Assembly: GCF_004283755.1 (NCBI RefSeq)
Contig: NZ_SHMH01000005.1
Location: forward strand, 1 to 64,000
Reading direction: 5' to 3'
DNA: 64,000 bases
DNA from: Pseudoxanthomonas winnipegensis
GTDB taxonomy: Bacteria; Pseudomonadota; Gammaproteobacteria; Xanthomonadales; Xanthomonadaceae
Shown piece by piece: positions 62,901-64,000 of the stretch. Each line of letters starts with the position of its first letter. The stretch's first letter is position 1. The translations under genes were made by a program, and so were the position numbers. The notes below the pieces were generated by a model that was not told where the DNA came from, did not search any database, and saw only the letters and a list, made by a program, of their open reading frames with translations.

Positions 62901-63246
62901 GCGCGGGCGCATGCGCGCCCAGCGCATCCTCGGCCTGCGCGAGCTGCAGGACCGGCCCAGCGGCAGCGGCGTGCACGTGGCCGGGCTGGTCACCCAGCGC
63001 CAGCGCCCGGCCACGGCCAAGGGCACCATCTTCGTCACGCTCGAGGACGAGCAGGGCATGATCAACGTGATCGTCTGGCCGCACCTGGCGATGCGCCGGC
63101 GGCGCGCGCTGCTGGAGTCGCGGCTGCTGGCCGTGCGCGGGCGCTGGGAGCGCGTGGACGGGGTCGAACACCTCATCGCCGGCGACCTGCGCGACCTGAG
63201 CGAGATGCTCGGCGAGCTGGCGCTGCCCTCGCGGGATTTCCATTGA
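59980..63246 (+). CDS. dnaE2: Error-prone DNA polymerase DnaE2 (ImuC)
   Basis: The 1088-residue C-family polymerase does the actual translesion synthesis. Its N-terminal PHP domain begins [16 protein letters not shown] (about residue 50). The catalytic aspartates stand in [13 protein letters not shown] (Asp423, Asp425 and, nearby, Asp427). Finger-domain blocks are [17 protein letters not shown] and [14 protein letters not shown], and an OB domain (about 1000-1070) contains [20 protein letters not shown]. The typical DnaE1 tail for tau binding is lacking, as expected. ATG 59980 is used. The stop overlaps the TTG start of the AlkB-like gene, so the two are cotranslated. Confidence 0.95.
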   Translation: MSWDDAVDGVDRDTPGGRMPRAWRTAQRLRTAANDDAPQGVAADGLPAYAELHCLSDFSFLRGASDATALFERAKACGYSALAITDECSLAGIVRGWEGARATGVGLIVGSEFALVDGTSFVLLVETRAGYTQLCALITTARRAASKGRYTLTRADVEAQFHVAAPELFALWLPGAQPQAQDGRWLQQVFGERAYLAVELLRDGDDDARLAALLALSGQLGMTPLASGDVHMATRRERVLQDTITAIRHTVPLAEAGALLFRNGERHLRSRRALGNIYPAALLEATVDLARRCSGFDLKRDVKYDYPAELVPAGHTATSYLRELTEAGIRTRWAERGLTLSDKVRGDIEQELALIEELEYEAFFLTVHDVVRFAKSQGILCQGRGSSANSAVCYALGITAVDPDENRLLISRFLSKARNEPPDIDVDFEHERREEVIQYVYRKYGRARAALAATVISYRGKSAVREVAKAFGLPPDQIALLANCFGWGNGDTPMQQRLEEAGFDTANPLIVRILALTCMLEGKPRHLSQHVGGFVIAEQTLSTVVPVENAAMADRTIIQWEKDDLETMGMLKVDCLALGMLTCIRKTLDLIRVHRGRDHDIASVPSNDKPTYDMIQLADTVGVFQIESRAQMAMLPRLKPAKFYDLVIEVAIVRPGPIQGDMVHPYLRRRQGLEQPTYPSEGVEEILGPTLGVPLFQEQVMELVIHAGYQPDEADGLRRSMAAWRRGGDMEPHRVRIRQLMEDKGYAPAFIDQIFDQIKGFGSYGFPQSHAASFAKLVYVSCWLKRHEPAAFACGLLNAQPMGFYSPSQIVQDARRGKAARQAVTVLPVDVLHSDWDNTLVGGRPWRSAHDPGEQPDIRLGFRQVAGLSEATGKAVMAARAQRAFADLEDLCLRAGLDEKARTALAEAGALRSLVGHRNAARWAVAGVERRRPLLPGSPREQAIAMPAPRIGQDITADYRCVGLSLEAHPMALLRGRMRAQRILGLRELQDRPSGSGVHVAGLVTQRQRPATAKGTIFVTLEDEQGMINVIVWPHLAMRRRRALLESRLLAVRGRWERVDGVEHLIAGDLRDLSEMLGELALPSRDFH

Positions 63247-63842
63247 ACGCGCGCTCGGCCCATCCGTACGTCGGCGACCTGTTCGCGCCCGCGCCGCTGA
63301 CGGTGTTCGACGACGCCGAGGGCGGCATGCGCTACTGGCCCGACGTGGTCGATCCGGCCACCGCCGCGCGCTGGTTCGACGCCCTGCGCGAGGGCGCCCA
63401 CTGGAAGCACGAGCGCCGCCCGATGTACGACCGCATCGTCGACGTGCCGCGTCTGCGCGCCGGCTACCGGCTGGACGAGTTGCCGCCACAGCTGCCGCTG
63501 GCCGACATGCTGGCCCTGGTGCAAGCGTGCGTGCCGGCGCCGTACACCGGGGTGGGCATGAACTTCTATCGCGACGGCCGCGACAGCGTGGCCATGCACC
63601 ACGACAAGCTGCACACGCTGGTGCCCGGCCAACCGATCGCGCTGGTCTCGCTGGGCGGCACGCGGCGCATGCACATCCGCGCCATGCACGGCCGCCGCCG
63701 CACCTTCGCCCTCGATCTGGCCCCGGGCAGCCTGTTGGTGATGAGCCATGCCAGCCAGCTCACTCACGAACACGGCATTCCCAAGACCGATGCGGCGGTG
63801 GCGCCGCGCATGAGCGTGGTGTTCCGCGCGCGGCCGGACTGA
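63243..63842 (+). CDS. AlkB-like Fe(II)/2-oxoglutarate dioxygenase (DNA dealkylation)
   Basis: The 199-residue enzyme of the ALKBH2/3-like AlkB group removes methyl groups from N1-methyladenine and N3-methylcytosine. Iron ligands are His119 and Asp121 (MHHDK) and a distal His in THEHGIPK (His177 most likely). The 2-oxoglutarate-binding Arg stands in [11 protein letters not shown] at the C-terminus. The N-terminal [10 protein letters not shown], the [10 protein letters not shown] loop and the [10 protein letters not shown] segment are typical. It starts with TTG within the dnaE2 stop codon, which ties it to the SOS cassette; AlkB genes are usually in the Ada regulon instead. Confidence 0.9.
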   Translation: MNARSAHPYVGDLFAPAPLTVFDDAEGGMRYWPDVVDPATAARWFDALREGAHWKHERRPMYDRIVDVPRLRAGYRLDELPPQLPLADMLALVQACVPAPYTGVGMNFYRDGRDSVAMHHDKLHTLVPGQPIALVSLGGTRRMHIRAMHGRRRTFALDLAPGSLLVMSHASQLTHEHGIPKTDAAVAPRMSVVFRARPD

Positions 63843-63850
63843 GAACTGCG

Positions 63851-64000
63851 TCAAGCGCATTGCGTGCGGCGTGCAACGCCTGAGTTTGCCGGCTGGCGGC
63901 CCGGCAATGCCGCTGTTTCATCGGCAAGCGTGACGTACATGCACTTGTCAACTCGATCACGTTGGTAATTCGGGATATCCGCTTCAGAAAGCGCTTGCAG
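63851..64000 (-). CDS. Possible C-terminal end of an unidentified gene at the right edge
   Basis: An open frame enters from beyond the window on the minus strand and ends at a TGA at 63851-63853. It gives 49 residues, among them SEADIPNYQRDRVDKC and LADETAAL, followed by an arginine-rich tail. The composition of the first 35 residues looks coding, with fewer Ala and Arg residues than shadow frames here. It ends nine bases from the AlkB-like stop, a plausible convergent arrangement. The gene cannot be named. Confidence 0.35.
   Translation of the reverse strand: MQALSEADIPNYQRDRVDKCMYVTLADETAALPGRQPANSGVARRTQCA

Noticed and set aside
59299-63489. 1396-codon open frame on the minus strand opposite dnaE2 and imuB
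   Set aside because: It is antisense to clearly homologous genes, rich in Arg, Ala, Gly and His as expected of a shadow frame in high-GC DNA, and has no recognisable domain.

Overview
The window is bacterial chromosome with very high GC and dense coding. Its gene content points to the Xanthomonadaceae (a Xanthomonas, Pseudoxanthomonas or Stenotrophomonas relative). Pointers are a maltodextrin locus of the MalA type (TonB receptor, Xgt-like alpha-glucosidase, MFS sugar carrier, amylase, LacI regulator), a LexA2-ImuA-ImuB-DnaE2 mutagenesis cassette, a DUF763 gene, and many REP-like palindromes of the 'GTAGAGCGGAGCTTGCTCCGCT' kind beside a RAYT transposase. This assignment is inference from gene families; no rRNA or other marker is present.

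Layout. 1-1 kb: right end of an IS3-family element that has cut off the front of a UvrD-like helicase. 1-9 kb: a hypothetical gene with a multi-hairpin leader, a secreted M1 aminopeptidase, a BON protein, a secreted GH30 glycosidase, then a RAYT gene between two REP arrays. 9-15 kb: a cyclic-nucleotide-binding/thioredoxin-reductase-like fusion followed by a UBP-type zinc-finger protein, a DUF1772-like membrane protein, DUF763 coupled to a GIY-YIG-like protein, and a DHA2 transporter. 16-25 kb: the maltodextrin locus, with an identical 18-bp palindromic operator before the TonB receptor and before the alpha-glucosidase. 25-31 kb: flavoprotein, YaeQ, cold-shock protein, SelO, Apt. 31-45.5 kb and 53-54.7 kb: polyamine catabolism (omega-aminotransferases, PuuR-like regulator, PuuB-like oxidase, two gamma-glutamylpolyamine synthetase-type proteins, PuuD-like hydrolase, succinate-semialdehyde dehydrogenase), interrupted by housekeeping genes (dapA, fdhD, an MHS transporter, hemerythrin). 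44-48.6 kb: potFGHI-type polyamine uptake. 48.7-53 kb: a tripartite EmrA-EmrB-outer membrane factor efflux operon. 54.8-56 kb: a frameshifted FAD monooxygenase. 56.4-63.8 kb: an AbrB-type/Doc toxin-antitoxin pair, then lexA2-imuA-imuB-dnaE2 with an AlkB-like dioxygenase coupled to dnaE2.

How the parts work together. The maltodextrin genes form an outer-membrane-to-cytoplasm uptake and hydrolysis route under one LacI-type repressor. The polyamine genes cover import (potFGHI), gamma-glutamylation (two glutamine-synthetase-like proteins), oxidation (PuuB-like), deglutamylation (PuuD-like), direct transamination (SpuC-like) and the exit to succinate (SSADH). A shared 19-bp motif upstream of the PuuR-like gene and between the puuA-like and puuD-like genes suggests one regulon. 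The right end is an SOS-controlled translesion synthesis operon that also carries direct alkylation-damage reversal.

Intergenic DNA is unusually rich in palindromes. There are three BIME-like REP pairs besides the RAYT arrays, a perfect 43-bp inverted repeat, a 19-bp inverted-repeat element, several 'CCCGCGAAGGCGGG' palindromes and a ~170-bp dispersed repeat present twice. No tRNA, rRNA, CRISPR array, integrase or prophage was recognised.
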